Assembly: GCF_011038785.1 (NCBI RefSeq)
Contig: NZ_JAAKDT010000021.1
Span: 1-49,763 of the forward strand
Direction of reading: 5' to 3'
Length of the DNA: 49,763 bases
Source: Parabacteroides sp. ZJ-118
Lineage (GTDB): Bacteria; Bacteroidota; Bacteroidia; Bacteroidales; Tannerellaceae
Under the pieces are notes generated by a model. The model did not search any database, was not told where the DNA came from, and worked only from the letters and a program-made list of their open reading frames with translations. The position numbers were made by a program, and so were the translations under genes. Shown piece after piece: positions 9,101 to 19,086 of the stretch (position 1 is its first letter; the number at the start of each line of letters is the position of its first letter).

Positions 9101-12100
9101 GATGCTGATTTTATTACGAGTATTATCCGGATCATTTTTCGAATAGACCTTTTGGTAGCTTACGTTTCCCTGTCCCTGACGTTTCAGTTTATCCCGCTCC
9201 AACTTCAAGTCGGTTAGAGTCTCCAGCTCAAAATTCAAGGTATTATTCAGAGGCCATACTTTTTCTTGATCCGCGCTATTATTCGTGTTATAAAGAATCG
9301 TACTATGAGGAGTCAGATCCAAAGGCACCTCATACTCGTAATAATTATTCTTATAGTCGGAACCTAAACGAATGAATACAGAGAAATCACCATTCGATAA
9401 AGTCTTGCTCTCGTCAATCGGCGCTTCCGCATGAGCAAACATTTGCAATCGTTTATACCGGCGAAGGTCATAGGCGGTAGATTTATAAACCGCACGCGCA
9501 TCCGCAGGAGATAAATCTGTTATCTTCATGGATAATGCCTGCTCGTTCTGTTGAAGCAACTGAGGCTGACTGGAATCGAACATACGGCTGATACCCGGGG
9601 GCAACACATAGTTGACCGGCTGACGCTGCCCGTTCTCCTCTATATTTACGGAAGATACGACGACCTGTCCATCAGACTTTGGCGGAATAAGAGGATTTGA
9701 CAAATCCTGCGTATAAGTACGCCAATCACCACGAACCAGTTCCAAGGTACCAAAACGCAGAACCGTAGGCTTACGGAATCCTGTCATATACATACGCATG
9801 AAACGGACAGTCTTGAAATCCCGGATCGCCCCAACTCTCTTCTCATAATCCTTAATAGGAATCTTAAATAGATACCATCTTACTTTCTCCTTATTACCAT
9901 TCATTAAGGTTACCTCCGGAGTACGCTCATCGACGATGTTGTTTACACCGACCTGTAAGTCTTTTGGACGGAGAGATATCTTGTACTCAAAGTATTTCTC
10001 TGTCTCATTCAACGTATTATCGCCATTAATATCTTCCACATCCGGTGTACTCTTTCCGGCTGTAGCATATCTTTGATCGGATTCTTGCGAGTTTCCTTCT
10101 GTACCGTTATATCGCTTATAGCGAGATAAGATATCCAATTCCTCGGCATCGTAATCATCCCCCCGGAAATAGTGATAATTATCCCCGGCAGGATCGTTAA
10201 AAGGAGAAAATGGATCATCCATCATTTTAGAGATTGTCTCACCAGACAGTTTTGCCCTCAATTTATTCAAATAATCCGCGTACGTAGGGGAAGTCAGCTC
10301 TTCATCCGTAGAAAGGCCGTTCAACCCGACATCTTGCAACTCACGATTTTGGGCATCAAACGCATATCCCGTACTTTGCGTGCGAGGGACCTTACCCCAA
10401 ACGGTCGTATCAACTTTCGACATATCACCGTCCACAGGCATACCATTCTCAAAGAATTTCCTCTCATCTTTCAAGATATCCTCGGAAATCTCGCCCAAGT
10501 TAACGTATAGGTCACCACCCTCGGCCGTCTCGTCCTCAAGATACGGGTCTAAAAGCCAGAATTCGATATATTCATAATTGGCGGATTCCAAATCGCTAGG
10601 CTCGATCTTACGCATTACACCGCCCCAACGTTTTTCCGGATTGCCTAATGTACCGTCCGCGTTTACATTTTCCGCATCTAGGTTATACGGGCCACGCTCA
10701 TTCGGGTAAAAAGCGAGATTCAATACGGGCAAAGTCGTATTATCATTGGTTCCCAACTCTTTGTTCGGGAAGATCTCTTTATAACTGACCCCACGAGTAT
10801 AATGATTCGACAAATCGTCATTCGTAAGATGTCGAGGGCGAGAAGAGGAACTCTTACGTGTGAAGATACCATCTACCGTATACCAAGCCAACAAAGCCCT
10901 GTTTTTACCATAAGCGATATCATTCACTTTCTCCGCTTCCGGAAATTTAGGATTCGAATCTTCATAAGGGGTACTCGCCAAGTTCCAGGCATAGGGGTTC
11001 AAAAGATCCATACCACTTTGTGTAGACTCGAAGTCATCCAAATAAGAGTAACCACCCGTATATTGATTCTCATAATGTCCTGCTATCAAATGAGCGAATT
11101 CCGCGTTGAATGAGATTTGGCTAGGTTTGGTCAATGTCAACAAAGGTAACTTATCAAATACATTTGTCAGCCACTGGCTCTCCGCTTTATAAGAGGTATT
11201 CAACCCCCATAAGGTATTCTTTATTGACTCATCTCCCAAAGTGGTTTTTACCGTAAGAGGCATTTCCGACATGTGCATAACCGTGGCTCCGACCATGAAG
11301 TCCTTATTGAACTGGTAATTCAAATCCAACCCGATCATCGTTTTCCGCTGCATATTAAAAACGGACTGGTTCTCCAAAGATACGCTAACAGGTGTTCCGC
11401 TAGATATGATACTCTCATTCAAGATCGTCACACGTCCCAAACTATAATCTACCGTATAATCCACATTCTCAGTCAGTGTAGCTCCTCCCGCCGTGACACG
11501 TACAGACCCGCGGGCTACGTTTGTGGCTCCCAAATCGATCTCCGAACCCGACGAGGCTTTATACTCACCACTTAAAAGAAATTTATTTTTCTCGGCGATC
11601 TGGCGGGCAACGGTTAATGTTGAATCGTACAACTCTTGGAACACATATTTGCTAGCATAGGCATTACCTACCTTTTCCCGCAATTTCGAGCCGAAAGGTT
11701 GTACGCAAGGAAATATAATCTTACCGGTCTCCGCCTGTATCGTATAACCGTCAATAAAATCGAAGAAACCATCCGGATTCGGATTGTCATAGGTATCCAA
11801 TCGATCCAACCCTAATACCCGGATCAAAATTTGATTCGCGCAATCACCTTCCGGAAGATAGTTTACATACGTACCGGTAGAGTCGCTTTGATAGGTCACG
11901 TCCAATTTAAACTTCTCTTTCTGTACCGAATAAGCACCCAATGAGTATACATTCTTCATCATCAAGTCCCAGAACATCATATCCGGCGACATCGTGATAC
12001 CCTTTAGTAACTTCACATAAATACAGTCGCTCGTATTCTCTTTATTATCCGTGGAAAATTCACCTACCTGATAGGTCTTGCCATTATAAATAAAACTAAA

Positions 12101-13519
12101 AGCGACACCTAATACCTCATCTGCCTGCAACTGGGTCCTCAAAGAAATATAGCCCAACTTCTTGTTTAATGTATACTCAGACGACTCTAGCAAACGGGCA
12201 CTCTCGATTTTCTCAAAATCCCGTCCTCCCTCCATGGAACCTTTCAACGCATCATTAACCTTACTGATCTTTCGGGCATCCGTAAACTGTGTAGTTAAAG
12301 CCGTATATAAGTTATTTGCTGAATTATCCGGACGTCTGTCCGTTCCTGAAGGCATCACCAATGCGGTATTGCCGATATTACGAGATTCATTTTCCCCCAA
12401 ATCTGTGAAAGCTAAGATATTACGGGATTGGTCATAATTACCGCGTTTATTGGTTACCCATACCTCTATCTTAGAGATCTCGATACCGGAGGTGACGGTA
12501 GGCAAAGACTCCATAAACTTATCGTAGTTATCATAGAAATAATGGGCCAAGAAGAAATGACGGTTCTCGTCGTATTCATCCACCTTGATCTCAAAGGGCT
12601 TCGTCTGCACGCCACCTTTTGAGCTAACCGTCTTGGATTCTGATTCCTGTTGGGCGAATAAGGCATTTACCCGCAACTTGCCAAACTGCAAATCCGCTTT
12701 CATACCAAATAATGCCGCACCTCCATTAATCAAGGAGTTGCTGGTATTCATGCTCACATTACCGGCTTCTAACGATTTGATAATCTCATCCTCCTCGCCG
12801 GTATACGCCAACTTCAATTTTTTAGAATCGAAATCAAAGGAGGTCTCGGTATTGTAATTCATTCCGAAATTCACCTTGCTACCCACCGAGGCTTGTACAT
12901 TTAGCTGCACACTCTCGTCAAAATTGAAGAAAGTACGTTTACGGGAACGCTCCGGAAGAGAAGGATCATTATTCTTATTCGTCTTCAAACCCATCGTGAT
13001 CTCGGCCGAACCTTGGGTCCTTACGCGTACTCCACCGGGGCCGAAAATACGTTCCGCCGCACCGATATTAAACTGCATATCGGTTAAGTTGAATTGTTTA
13101 TTCGTAGCTTTTTGGAACTCTTCCTCGTTCTTTTGGCGGAAATAGGAACGAAGCGATTGTTGCATCGAATAATCTTGGTATTCCACTGGGGTTAAACTCA
13201 TCGGCGTACCAATCTCCATATCGCCTAATTTCGTACGGACAATATACGTATTCGTCCTTAAATCATACTCAATCGTAGTCTTGACATTCTCCGGATCACG
13301 CAAATCGGCAGGTGATCGCTTCACGATATCTTGATATTCCTCCGGTGTGGTTTTAGCTACCGGATAACGGGGAGGGATCGTATCCTCCGGAGCTTCCAGC
13401 AACTCCAATTCCGGCAAAGATGATGTATACACAAGGTAGTCAGCATTCAGCGAATACAAGCCGACACCAAACAATAATACAACAACCCATACGGAATATT
13501 TCAATATTCGTTTTCTCAT
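6101..13519 (-). CDS. sprA: SprA, giant outer-membrane translocon of the type IX secretion system
   Basis: At 2472 residues this matches the size and sequence of SprA (Sov in Porphyromonas), the very large beta-barrel that forms the outer-membrane channel of type IX secretion. A hydrophobic N-terminal export segment (about residues 7-25, YSVWVVVLLFGVGLYSL) is followed by the conserved early region (TPVEYQDYSMQQSLRSYFRQ, NIGAAERIFGPGGVRVRTQG). Long tracts of alternating barrel strands and soluble insertions then run to a C-terminus of typical barrel residues (GISLRFSLAQ). SprA works with PorV and a plug protein, and with the PorLMN motor and the PorK ring, to export proteins with a type IX C-terminal domain; none of those genes is in this window. 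It lies 43 nt downstream of ruvA, a neighbourhood I recall as common in Bacteroidetes. Confidence 0.95.
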   Translation of the reverse strand: MRKRILKYSVWVVVLLFGVGLYSLNADYLVYTSSLPELELLEAPEDTIPPRYPVAKTTPEEYQDIVKRSPADLRDPENVKTTIEYDLRTNTYIVRTKLGDMEIGTPMSLTPVEYQDYSMQQSLRSYFRQKNEEEFQKATNKQFNLTDMQFNIGAAERIFGPGGVRVRTQGSAEITMGLKTNKNNDPSLPERSRKRTFFNFDESVQLNVQASVGSKVNFGMNYNTETSFDFDSKKLKLAYTGEEDEIIKSLEAGNVSMNTSNSLINGGAALFGMKADLQFGKLRVNALFAQQESESKTVSSKGGVQTKPFEIKVDEYDENRHFFLAHYFYDNYDKFMESLPTVTSGIEISKIEVWVTNKRGNYDQSRNILAFTDLGENESRNIGNTALVMPSGTDRRPDNSANNLYTALTTQFTDARKISKVNDALKGSMEGGRDFEKIESARLLESSEYTLNKKLGYISLRTQLQADEVLGVAFSFIYNGKTYQVGEFSTDNKENTSDCIYVKLLKGITMSPDMMFWDLMMKNVYSLGAYSVQKEKFKLDVTYQSDSTGTYVNYLPEGDCANQILIRVLGLDRLDTYDNPNPDGFFDFIDGYTIQAETGKIIFPCVQPFGSKLREKVGNAYASKYVFQELYDSTLTVARQIAEKNKFLLSGEYKASSGSEIDLGATNVARGSVRVTAGGATLTENVDYTVDYSLGRVTILNESIISSGTPVSVSLENQSVFNMQRKTMIGLDLNYQFNKDFMVGATVMHMSEMPLTVKTTLGDESIKNTLWGLNTSYKAESQWLTNVFDKLPLLTLTKPSQISFNAEFAHLIAGHYENQYTGGYSYLDDFESTQSGMDLLNPYAWNLASTPYEDSNPKFPEAEKVNDIAYGKNRALLAWYTVDGIFTRKSSSSRPRHLTNDDLSNHYTRGVSYKEIFPNKELGTNDNTTLPVLNLAFYPNERGPYNLDAENVNADGTLGNPEKRWGGVMRKIEPSDLESANYEYIEFWLLDPYLEDETAEGGDLYVNLGEISEDILKDERKFFENGMPVDGDMSKVDTTVWGKVPRTQSTGYAFDAQNRELQDVGLNGLSTDEELTSPTYADYLNKLRAKLSGETISKMMDDPFSPFNDPAGDNYHYFRGDDYDAEELDILSRYKRYNGTEGNSQESDQRYATAGKSTPDVEDINGDNTLNETEKYFEYKISLRPKDLQVGVNNIVDERTPEVTLMNGNKEKVRWYLFKIPIKDYEKRVGAIRDFKTVRFMRMYMTGFRKPTVLRFGTLELVRGDWRTYTQDLSNPLIPPKSDGQVVVSSVNIEENGQRQPVNYVLPPGISRMFDSSQPQLLQQNEQALSMKITDLSPADARAVYKSTAYDLRRYKRLQMFAHAEAPIDESKTLSNGDFSVFIRLGSDYKNNYYEYEVPLDLTPHSTILYNTNNSADQEKVWPLNNTLNFELETLTDLKLERDKLKRQGQGNVSYQKVYSKNDPDNTRNKISIIGNPSLAEVKVIMIGVRNNTGDIKSGEVWVNELRMTDFDEKGGWAANANLNVALSDLGTVNVSGRMETAGFGALDQSLAERRMDDYSQYSVATSIELGKLFPEKAKVSIPFYYAYSKETTTPEYDPLNEDIKLSDALDAVETQAEKDSIKGYSLDQTTIKSVSFNNVKVDIRSKNPMPYDPANFSFGYSYSQNSKKNPETEYETTKDYRGNFAYNYTPYVKPFRPFEKLKKNNGYTKYIKQFGLNYVPSNISFQTAMMRNYYEIKLRDLTSSTGGGNQLLSFSHNFLWDRAFSLRWDFTNNLSMTFTSGTNARIEEPNVQVNKKLNPDDYQVWKDSVKQSIRDLGTPLKYDQTFNVTWNMPLQFIPALDWVNSSLTYNATYNWDRGANVASVELEQGNIIKNQRQFDWQGSFNLQSLYNKNKYLKKINQKFMASSRVSARQPEKKKKEVKLEKEIQLSPDSGTIVQHGMFTKKVRITARGADGKVYSIKYKPVNYAQVMILNKDTAHLKLTIVPGPQPLEGTLTKVAEYGSRFLMMLRRVNVQYSLIDGMMLSGYAPEVGDMFGQRRTGTLAPGLGFAFGAVRRSFIDEADERGWLVKNENLTTPAMINSAKNLTIRANLEPIAGLKIDLNANRVDTRSTDIYYMQDGMPEQMGGSFTMTTIALGSAFGGSGNANNGYASKAFDNFIAHRNVIARRLMDTYSGTVYPSSGFMAGHALAGKPYDPAVGGGVSLNSMEVLVPAFLAAYTGKDPNKVGLSAFPSVKSLLPNWRVTYDGLIRIPVIRKYFKNMMLSHQYRCSYSVGAFSSFLDWVDAGQDGLGYIRDIQTGNPTPSSPYDIAAVSITEGFSPLFGVDATLLNNITGKVELRKTRNLSLNISSYQLVEALSNEFVIGVGYKLTEFNKVLKMKKTRDFSNDLTIRLDFSYRKMMSLIRKIEDQLTQATSGNIAKTIQFSADYGLSRALTLRAFYDLQINEPIVSTSSYPTSNSNYGISLRFSLAQ

Positions 13520-13562
13520 TTTCTCATTTAATTGTCAATCGTTAATCCTCAATTGTCAATTA

Positions 13563-14153
13563 TCAAAGCATTCTAAGCGCAGTTTTAATGACTTGTTCCA
13601 CAGCCAAAGCGGGCGAACCTTTCAAAATAGTGGATACTACTTTTTGTGAAGCCGCTTTCTGGAAACCCAACATAACCAACGCGGCCACAGCCTCCTCGGT
13701 TACCGCTCCATTAGAGACTGGAGCCTCCGGCAAATTCCCGGCCATACCCTCCATCGGTTTCACCTTATTTTTCAAATCTACCAAGATACGCTGGGCCGTC
13801 TTCAAACCAATCCCTTTCACGGCAGTCAATGCGGCCTCATTCTTCGAACCGATCACTTGAACCAATTCGGATGGCGGCAGAGAAGAAAGGATCATGCGTG
13901 CGGTATTCGGCCCCACTCCGGAAACGGAAGTAAGCAAAAGGAACAACTCCCTTTCGATTTTCTCGGCAAAGCCAAATAATAAATGAGCATCCTCCCTGAT
14001 TACCTCATATATATATATTTTCCCGGAAGTCTCGTTCCCAAACGCACTATATGTATTCAAGGATATATTCAGCTCGTAGCCTATACCACCACACTCCAAA
14101 ATCATACGTGCCGGCGTAAGTTCCACGATTTCACCCCTTATATATTCTATCAT
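13563..14153 (-). CDS. ruvA: Holliday junction DNA helicase subunit RuvA
   Basis: RuvA binds four-way DNA junctions as a tetramer and loads the RuvB motor for branch migration in recombinational repair. The 196-residue length is standard. An OB-fold N-domain ([28 protein letters not shown]) is followed by two helix-hairpin-helix motifs ([13 protein letters not shown] and [13 protein letters not shown]). The C-terminal RuvB-binding three-helix domain ([15 protein letters not shown]...) comes after a variable linker. It begins at the ATG at 14153, about 38 nt below a -7-like box, and precedes sprA in the same direction. No ruvB or ruvC is adjacent. Confidence 0.97.
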   Translation of the reverse strand: MIEYIRGEIVELTPARMILECGGIGYELNISLNTYSAFGNETSGKIYIYEVIREDAHLLFGFAEKIERELFLLLTSVSGVGPNTARMILSSLPPSELVQVIGSKNEAALTAVKGIGLKTAQRILVDLKNKVKPMEGMAGNLPEAPVSNGAVTEEAVAALVMLGFQKAASQKVVSTILKGSPALAVEQVIKTALRML

Positions 14154-14190
14154 CTATATATCTTTTTAATATTCCGTACCTATTATAACG

Positions 14191-14198
14191 CAAAATTA
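14191..14198 (-). promoter_or_regulatory. Candidate -7 box for ruvA-sprA
   Basis: The minus strand reads TAATTTTG, an exact TAnnTTTG match, about 38 nt upstream of the ruvA ATG. No TTTG box is evident at 19-21 bp. Confidence 0.45.
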
Positions 14199-14240
14199 AT
14201 CAAAAACGTATATCAGGTTACCATTCTTTTCCCCAGATAG

Positions 14241-14306
14241 CTACCATCCGGGCGTACTATACAGAATACCACACAGCAAACCAGCGATGACCTGTATACT
14301 TTTCAT
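14241..14306 (-). CDS. Possible 21-residue hydrophobic peptide downstream of trkH
   Basis: An ATG 11 nt after the trkH stop opens a 21-codon frame ending in TAG. The peptide, MKSIQVIAGLLCGILYSTPG plus a final Trp, has one lysine and then a hydrophobic run, like a tiny membrane peptide or a decayed signal sequence. It could be translated with the dxs-trkA-trkH unit. Short chance ORFs like this are common and I recognise no family, so this is only a candidate. Confidence 0.2.
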   Translation of the reverse strand: MKSIQVIAGLLCGILYSTPGW

Positions 14307-14317
14307 GTTCAATAATT

Positions 14318-15772
14318 TTACTGTTTCCAAAAACCGGGGACTAATATCGTTAATACCGTAAATATCTCCAGACGCCCTGTTAACATCAAAAAGGACAGAA
14401 ACCATTTCGAAAGCGTGGGGACATCCGCGAAATTGCCCACCGGTCCAAGCGTTCCCAAACCGGGTCCTATATTACTTATAGCAGAAACAGCGGCGCCAAT
14501 CGCCTCCGAAAATTCCATTCCATCCAAAGATAGAGCCAAACAGCTCACCACGATTAACGTAATATAAGCGAACACAAAAGCTAACACACGGTGTACGATA
14601 TCACCAGATACGACATGCCCGTTCATTCGTACCGGTATCACCGCATGGGGATGTGTCTGTTTCTTAAATTCATTGGAGAGATTCTTCGTTAAGATAACGA
14701 AGCGTCCCATCTTCAAGCCACCGCTAGTAGAACCGGCGCATCCACAAATAAACATCAAGATCAATGCGATAAACCAGAAGAACGGTCCCCAAGGGATATA
14801 GTCACCCGTTGCGAATCCACAGGTAGAAACCAAGGTCACCACTTGGAAAGCCGCCTTACGAAACGCATTCTCTACATCCGAAGCGAATCCAAGGTACAAG
14901 ATCCACACCATGACAACGATAATAGCGCTTAAAACAAAAAAGAAAAACCAGCGAAATTCCTCATCTTTAATCAATTTCTTCACATTTCCATTAAAACAGA
15001 AATAAACCAATGTCATATTGGTAGCTCCGATAAACATGAAAATAGTTATTACATACTCTATGTAAGAGGAATTCCAATAAGCGATACTTGCATTTTTGGT
15101 TGAATAGCCACCGGTAGATATCGCTGTGAACGCATGATTTACCGCATCATACAAGTTCATCGGACCTGCCCATAAAAGGCCGACTAAGAAAAGTGTCAGA
15201 AAAACATACACCCCCCACAGGCGTTTAGCGACTTGCGTAATACGAGGACGAAAACGTTCATGGGTTATACCGGGCGTCTCGGCATCAAACATCTGCGAGG
15301 CCCCTCCTCCGAAAATAGGCATCAAGGCCACGGTGAATACAACCATACCGATACCTCCCTGCCACTGTGTAAGACTCCGCCAAAATAAGATACCTTTAGG
15401 CAACGCTTCTATATCCGTTAAAATAGTAGAGCCTGTAGTCGTAAATCCGGACATGGTCTCGAAGAAGGCATCGGTCACATTATCTACATATCCTCCCATA
15501 TAGAACGGTAACATTCCAAATAAAGAGAATAAAATCCAAGTCAATGTCACGATCAACATTCCTTCCCGCCGACCAGCCGAATGTTCATTCGCCTTAAAGC
15601 CTATAGAGTAGAACAAAAAACCGATCCCGAATAAAATTCCGCTTGAGATAAGAAGCGGATACACATCACTTCCCCGATAAAGGAAGGCTACGACGGTAGC
15701 AGCCAGCATGAAAAAAGTCTCAAGGATGAACATCATCCCTAGCATCTTCACTATAAAACGTACGTTCAACAT
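14318..15772 (-). CDS. trkH: TrkH-family potassium uptake channel subunit
   Basis: TrkH is the membrane pore of the Trk K+ uptake system, gated by the cytoplasmic TrkA ring. I place the start at the ATG at 15772 (484 residues); upstream TTG (15781) and GTG (15775) codons are less likely. Four selectivity-filter loops are visible: TTTGST, STGGYS, TCGFATGD and SNIGPGLG. They are separated by helix-loop-helix repeats, with an N-terminal pair of extra helices (MLGMMFILETFFMLAATVVAFLY). The gene follows trkA almost without a gap (trkA stop at 15782) and is the third member of dxs-trkA-trkH, so the channel and its gating subunit are made together. Confidence 0.95.
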   Translation of the reverse strand: MLNVRFIVKMLGMMFILETFFMLAATVVAFLYRGSDVYPLLISSGILFGIGFLFYSIGFKANEHSAGRREGMLIVTLTWILFSLFGMLPFYMGGYVDNVTDAFFETMSGFTTTGSTILTDIEALPKGILFWRSLTQWQGGIGMVVFTVALMPIFGGGASQMFDAETPGITHERFRPRITQVAKRLWGVYVFLTLFLVGLLWAGPMNLYDAVNHAFTAISTGGYSTKNASIAYWNSSYIEYVITIFMFIGATNMTLVYFCFNGNVKKLIKDEEFRWFFFFVLSAIIVVMVWILYLGFASDVENAFRKAAFQVVTLVSTCGFATGDYIPWGPFFWFIALILMFICGCAGSTSGGLKMGRFVILTKNLSNEFKKQTHPHAVIPVRMNGHVVSGDIVHRVLAFVFAYITLIVVSCLALSLDGMEFSEAIGAAVSAISNIGPGLGTLGPVGNFADVPTLSKWFLSFLMLTGRLEIFTVLTILVPGFWKQ

Positions 15773-15781
15773 CACTATCAA

Positions 15782-17119
15782 CTAGTTAAAGTAGTCCTCC
15801 AGCTTACGCATGGCCGTATCCAAGCAGAATACGACAACGTGGTCGTATGCCTGTATCTGAGTATCACCCTTGATCATCATAGGTTCACCGTCACGAATCA
15901 ACCCACCGAGAGTCATATCTTTCGGCAGACGGAGATCCTTGACTTGTTTCTTGGTAATCTTTGAATCCGGGCGAGCCACCAACTCCGCCACATCCGCATT
16001 CGCAAAGGTCAAACATTTCACGTTAGAAACATCCGCATCCAGAAGAAATTGATAGATATGGCTGGCCGCTATCAGCTTTTTGTTGATAACCGAACCGATG
16101 TCCATACTTTCCGCCAATTGGATATAATCAATATTCTCAATCTTAGCGATTGTCTTAAACACACCTAAACGCTTAGCGGCCAGACATGCCAATATATTCG
16201 TGCTGGAGTTTTCCGTCAAAGCTATAAAAGTCTGCGCATCCTTGATACCTTCTTGCATCAACAAATCAGTATCGCGGCCGTCTCCGTTTATAATCAAGAC
16301 ATTACTGGGCACTACCTCTGCGATTCGATGACTTTTCTCTTTATTCGTCTCAATCACTTTTACCCGGATGTTATTCGGCAAATATTGGCAAGCACGGATA
16401 GCGATACGGCTTCCTCCCATAATAATGACCTTCTTTACTTCCGGATCTTTCTTCCCAGCCAACAAGCGCACATCCTCTATATGGGAGCGGGTCGTCGTAA
16501 AGAACACGATGTCACCAGACTCTATCCGGTCTGTACCGCGGGGGATTATTGTCTCGTTCTTCCGCTTAATGGCGACAATATGATATAGCTTCTGCTCATT
16601 TAGCAATTCAGCCAATATCTGGTTCACCAAACGGGAATTATCCCGAATTTTAACACCAATCAGAATTAAAGCGCCACCAAACAGTTCCCAATATTGGCGT
16701 GTCCACGGACGGCGGACAGCGGTCACGATCTCCTTAGCCGCCAACATCTCGGGGTAAATCATCGAGTTGATTCCCAGTTTCTCGAAAAGCTCTTTATTTC
16801 TGGGTAGTAAATACTCGTAATTATTGATTCGAGCCAACGTTCGATGCGCCCCTAGATTATGAGCCAACATACAAGCCGTCACGTTGGTAGTCTCCTCGGG
16901 AGTAACACTTACGAACAGGTCCGCTTTCTTGATCCCCGCCTCCTCCAAATCTCTAAGCGAAGTCGGATTCCCGACCATAGGGAGAATCTCCATGCTAGAT
17001 TTTGAGAAATTCAGCCGTTCCTCATTCGGATCCATCAAAATGATGTCCTGATTCTCTTGAGATAACATTTTCGCTAAATGTGTACCTACTTCTCCCGCAC
17101 CGGCTATGACAATTTTCAT
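15782..17119 (-). CDS. trkA: Trk system potassium uptake regulator TrkA
   Basis: TrkA forms the nucleotide-binding cytoplasmic ring that opens or closes TrkH according to ATP/ADP or NAD(H). The 445-residue protein has two RCK units. The first starts MKIVIAGAGEVGTHLAKML, a Rossmann GxGxxG motif followed by the acidic DPNEERL. The second starts near VIIMGGSRIAIRACQYL and carries NGDGRDTDLL. Each is followed by a TrkA-C lobe (RRPWTRQYWELFGGALILIGVKI...; DAIQAYDHVVVF-like end). It sits 20 nt downstream of dxs and abuts trkH, so all three genes are probably one transcript. Confidence 0.96.
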   Translation of the reverse strand: MKIVIAGAGEVGTHLAKMLSQENQDIILMDPNEERLNFSKSSMEILPMVGNPTSLRDLEEAGIKKADLFVSVTPEETTNVTACMLAHNLGAHRTLARINNYEYLLPRNKELFEKLGINSMIYPEMLAAKEIVTAVRRPWTRQYWELFGGALILIGVKIRDNSRLVNQILAELLNEQKLYHIVAIKRKNETIIPRGTDRIESGDIVFFTTTRSHIEDVRLLAGKKDPEVKKVIIMGGSRIAIRACQYLPNNIRVKVIETNKEKSHRIAEVVPSNVLIINGDGRDTDLLMQEGIKDAQTFIALTENSSTNILACLAAKRLGVFKTIAKIENIDYIQLAESMDIGSVINKKLIAASHIYQFLLDADVSNVKCLTFANADVAELVARPDSKITKKQVKDLRLPKDMTLGGLIRDGEPMMIKGDTQIQAYDHVVVFCLDTAMRKLEDYFN

Positions 17120-17139
17120 ATTTTATTAATTGACAATAA

Positions 17140-19038
17140 TCAATTCTCCTTCTTCAACTGTTTCGCAATGCTCTCGGCATCCATACCACAGAATTGATAC
17201 AGTTCTGGTATAGAACCATGCTCGATAAACGCATCCGGCACCCCGATGCGCTTTACATGAGGCGTATAGCCATTGTCTGCCATAAACTCAAGGACAGCGC
17301 TACCCAAACCTCCTTTTATCACTCCATTCTCTACCGTAACAATACGGTTATATTTCCGCCCGATCTCATGCAACAGCTCCTCATCCAACGGTTTCAAGTA
17401 GATCATATCGTAATGGGCTATCGATACCCCCTCTTCTTTCACCATCTCGATGGCCTTGATCACCTCGTTTCCGATCGGGCCGATAGAAAGTATGGCGATA
17501 TCATCTCCGTCACGCAACTTTTTCCCTTTTCCGATAGGCAATACTTGCATCTCGTTGCGCCAATCTTTCATCTCTCCCTTACCTCTGGGATAACGGATTA
17601 CGAACGGACCATCAAAAGCAGCATAACCTGTATACATCAAATTCCTTAAATCCAACTCATTCAATGGAGAAGCGATTACCAAATTCGGTATCGGGCGGAG
17701 ATATGCTAAATCAAACACGCCATGATGTGTAGCCCCATCCTCTCCCACTAAGCCCGCACGATCCAGACAGATCACCATATGTAGTTTTTGCAAAGCTACA
17801 TCATGGATAACCATGTCATACGCACGCTGCATAAATGAAGAATACACGTTGCAGAAAGGCATCATCCCCTCCTTCGCTAATCCGGCAGAGAATGTCACGG
17901 CATGTCCTTCTGCGATTCCCACATCAAATGCACGATCCGGGAAGGCTTTCATCATATAAGTCATAGAGCAACCGGAAGGCATAGCCGGCGTTACTCCTAC
18001 GATACGCTCATCTTTCTCCGCAAGCTCTACCAATGTATGACCGAATACGTCTTGATATAATTGGGGTTCATCCAATTTGCGAACGATAATGCGCCGACCC
18101 GTTTCCTTATTGAACTTTCCGGGAGCATGCCATTCCGTCGCGGACTCTTCCGCTGGTTTAAAGCCTTTTCCTTTTTTCGTTTTGATGTGCAACAGCTTAG
18201 GGCCTTGCATATCTTTTATATCATTCAATACCTTCACCAGATAATTTACATCATGCCCATCTACCGGACCGAAGTAACGAATGCTGAAGCCTTCAAATAA
18301 ATTATGCTGCTGGGTAAGTAATGCTTTGAGACTATTGTTAAGACGCAAGATGTTTTCCCGGCGATCGTTATTGATGAGCTTGATCTTCTTTAAGCCCCGA
18401 TACACATCGTATCTCATTTTATTATAGGCTTGACTCGTCGTTATATCCACTAAATATTGACTAAGACCGCCTACGCTATGATCTATCGCCATATCATTAT
18501 CATTCAAGATAATCAACAAATTATTAGGGTTGACAGAGGCGTTATTCAACCCCTCGAATGCGAGCCCTCCGGTCATAGCGCCATCCCCGATCACGGCGAT
18601 CACGTGGCGATCCAATTCCTTCTTCAAGGCCGAAGCCACCGACATACCCATCGCCGCAGAGATTGAATTTGAGGCATGTCCGGCGATAAAAGCGTCATAC
18701 TCGCTTTCCGCGGGATTAGGGAATCCGCTAATTCCTTTAAACTTACGGAGCGTATGGAAAATATTTTTCCTCCCTGTAAGTATTTTATGCCCGTAAGCTT
18801 GATGCCCGACATCCCAGACAATACGGTCATAGGGGGTATTGAATACATAATGAAGGGCGACTGTCAACTCTACCGTGCCAAGGCTTGCGCCCAGATGACC
18901 GGGATTCTCAGACAAAACATCGATAATATATTGACGCAAATCGGCACATACCTGCTCCAACTTATCCTGTGACAACTGTCTCAGGTCTTCCGGAAAATGA
19001 AGGCTATCCAATAGGTGTTCAACTTTGCTTTCAGCCAT
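17140..19038 (-). CDS. dxs: 1-deoxy-D-xylulose-5-phosphate synthase
   Basis: DXS condenses pyruvate and glyceraldehyde 3-phosphate, with thiamine diphosphate, in the first step of the MEP isoprenoid pathway; the product also feeds thiamine and pyridoxal synthesis. I use the ATG at 19038 (632 residues) because the longer TTG start at 19059 lies inside the -7 box. Typical elements are [30 protein letters not shown], the diphosphate-binding [25 protein letters not shown], and the transketolase-like [13 protein letters not shown] and [16 protein letters not shown]. The C-terminal transketolase domain ends near the stop. It is the first gene of dxs-trkA-trkH. Confidence 0.97.
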   Translation of the reverse strand: MAESKVEHLLDSLHFPEDLRQLSQDKLEQVCADLRQYIIDVLSENPGHLGASLGTVELTVALHYVFNTPYDRIVWDVGHQAYGHKILTGRKNIFHTLRKFKGISGFPNPAESEYDAFIAGHASNSISAAMGMSVASALKKELDRHVIAVIGDGAMTGGLAFEGLNNASVNPNNLLIILNDNDMAIDHSVGGLSQYLVDITTSQAYNKMRYDVYRGLKKIKLINNDRRENILRLNNSLKALLTQQHNLFEGFSIRYFGPVDGHDVNYLVKVLNDIKDMQGPKLLHIKTKKGKGFKPAEESATEWHAPGKFNKETGRRIIVRKLDEPQLYQDVFGHTLVELAEKDERIVGVTPAMPSGCSMTYMMKAFPDRAFDVGIAEGHAVTFSAGLAKEGMMPFCNVYSSFMQRAYDMVIHDVALQKLHMVICLDRAGLVGEDGATHHGVFDLAYLRPIPNLVIASPLNELDLRNLMYTGYAAFDGPFVIRYPRGKGEMKDWRNEMQVLPIGKGKKLRDGDDIAILSIGPIGNEVIKAIEMVKEEGVSIAHYDMIYLKPLDEELLHEIGRKYNRIVTVENGVIKGGLGSAVLEFMADNGYTPHVKRIGVPDAFIEHGSIPELYQFCGMDAESIAKQLKKEN

Positions 19039-19056
19039 GTCTGCTAATTTTTCTGG

Positions 19057-19086
19057 CAAAAATACAGAATAAACAGCATATACAAT
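19057..19086 (-). promoter_or_regulatory. Promoter of dxs-trkA-trkH
   Basis: On the minus strand ATTG (complement of 19083-19086) is followed after 18 nt by TATTTTTG (complement of 19057-19064), an exact TAnnTTTG box. The transcript would start near 19050, about 12 nt before the ATG at 19038. This argues against the TTG start at 19059. Confidence 0.6.
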
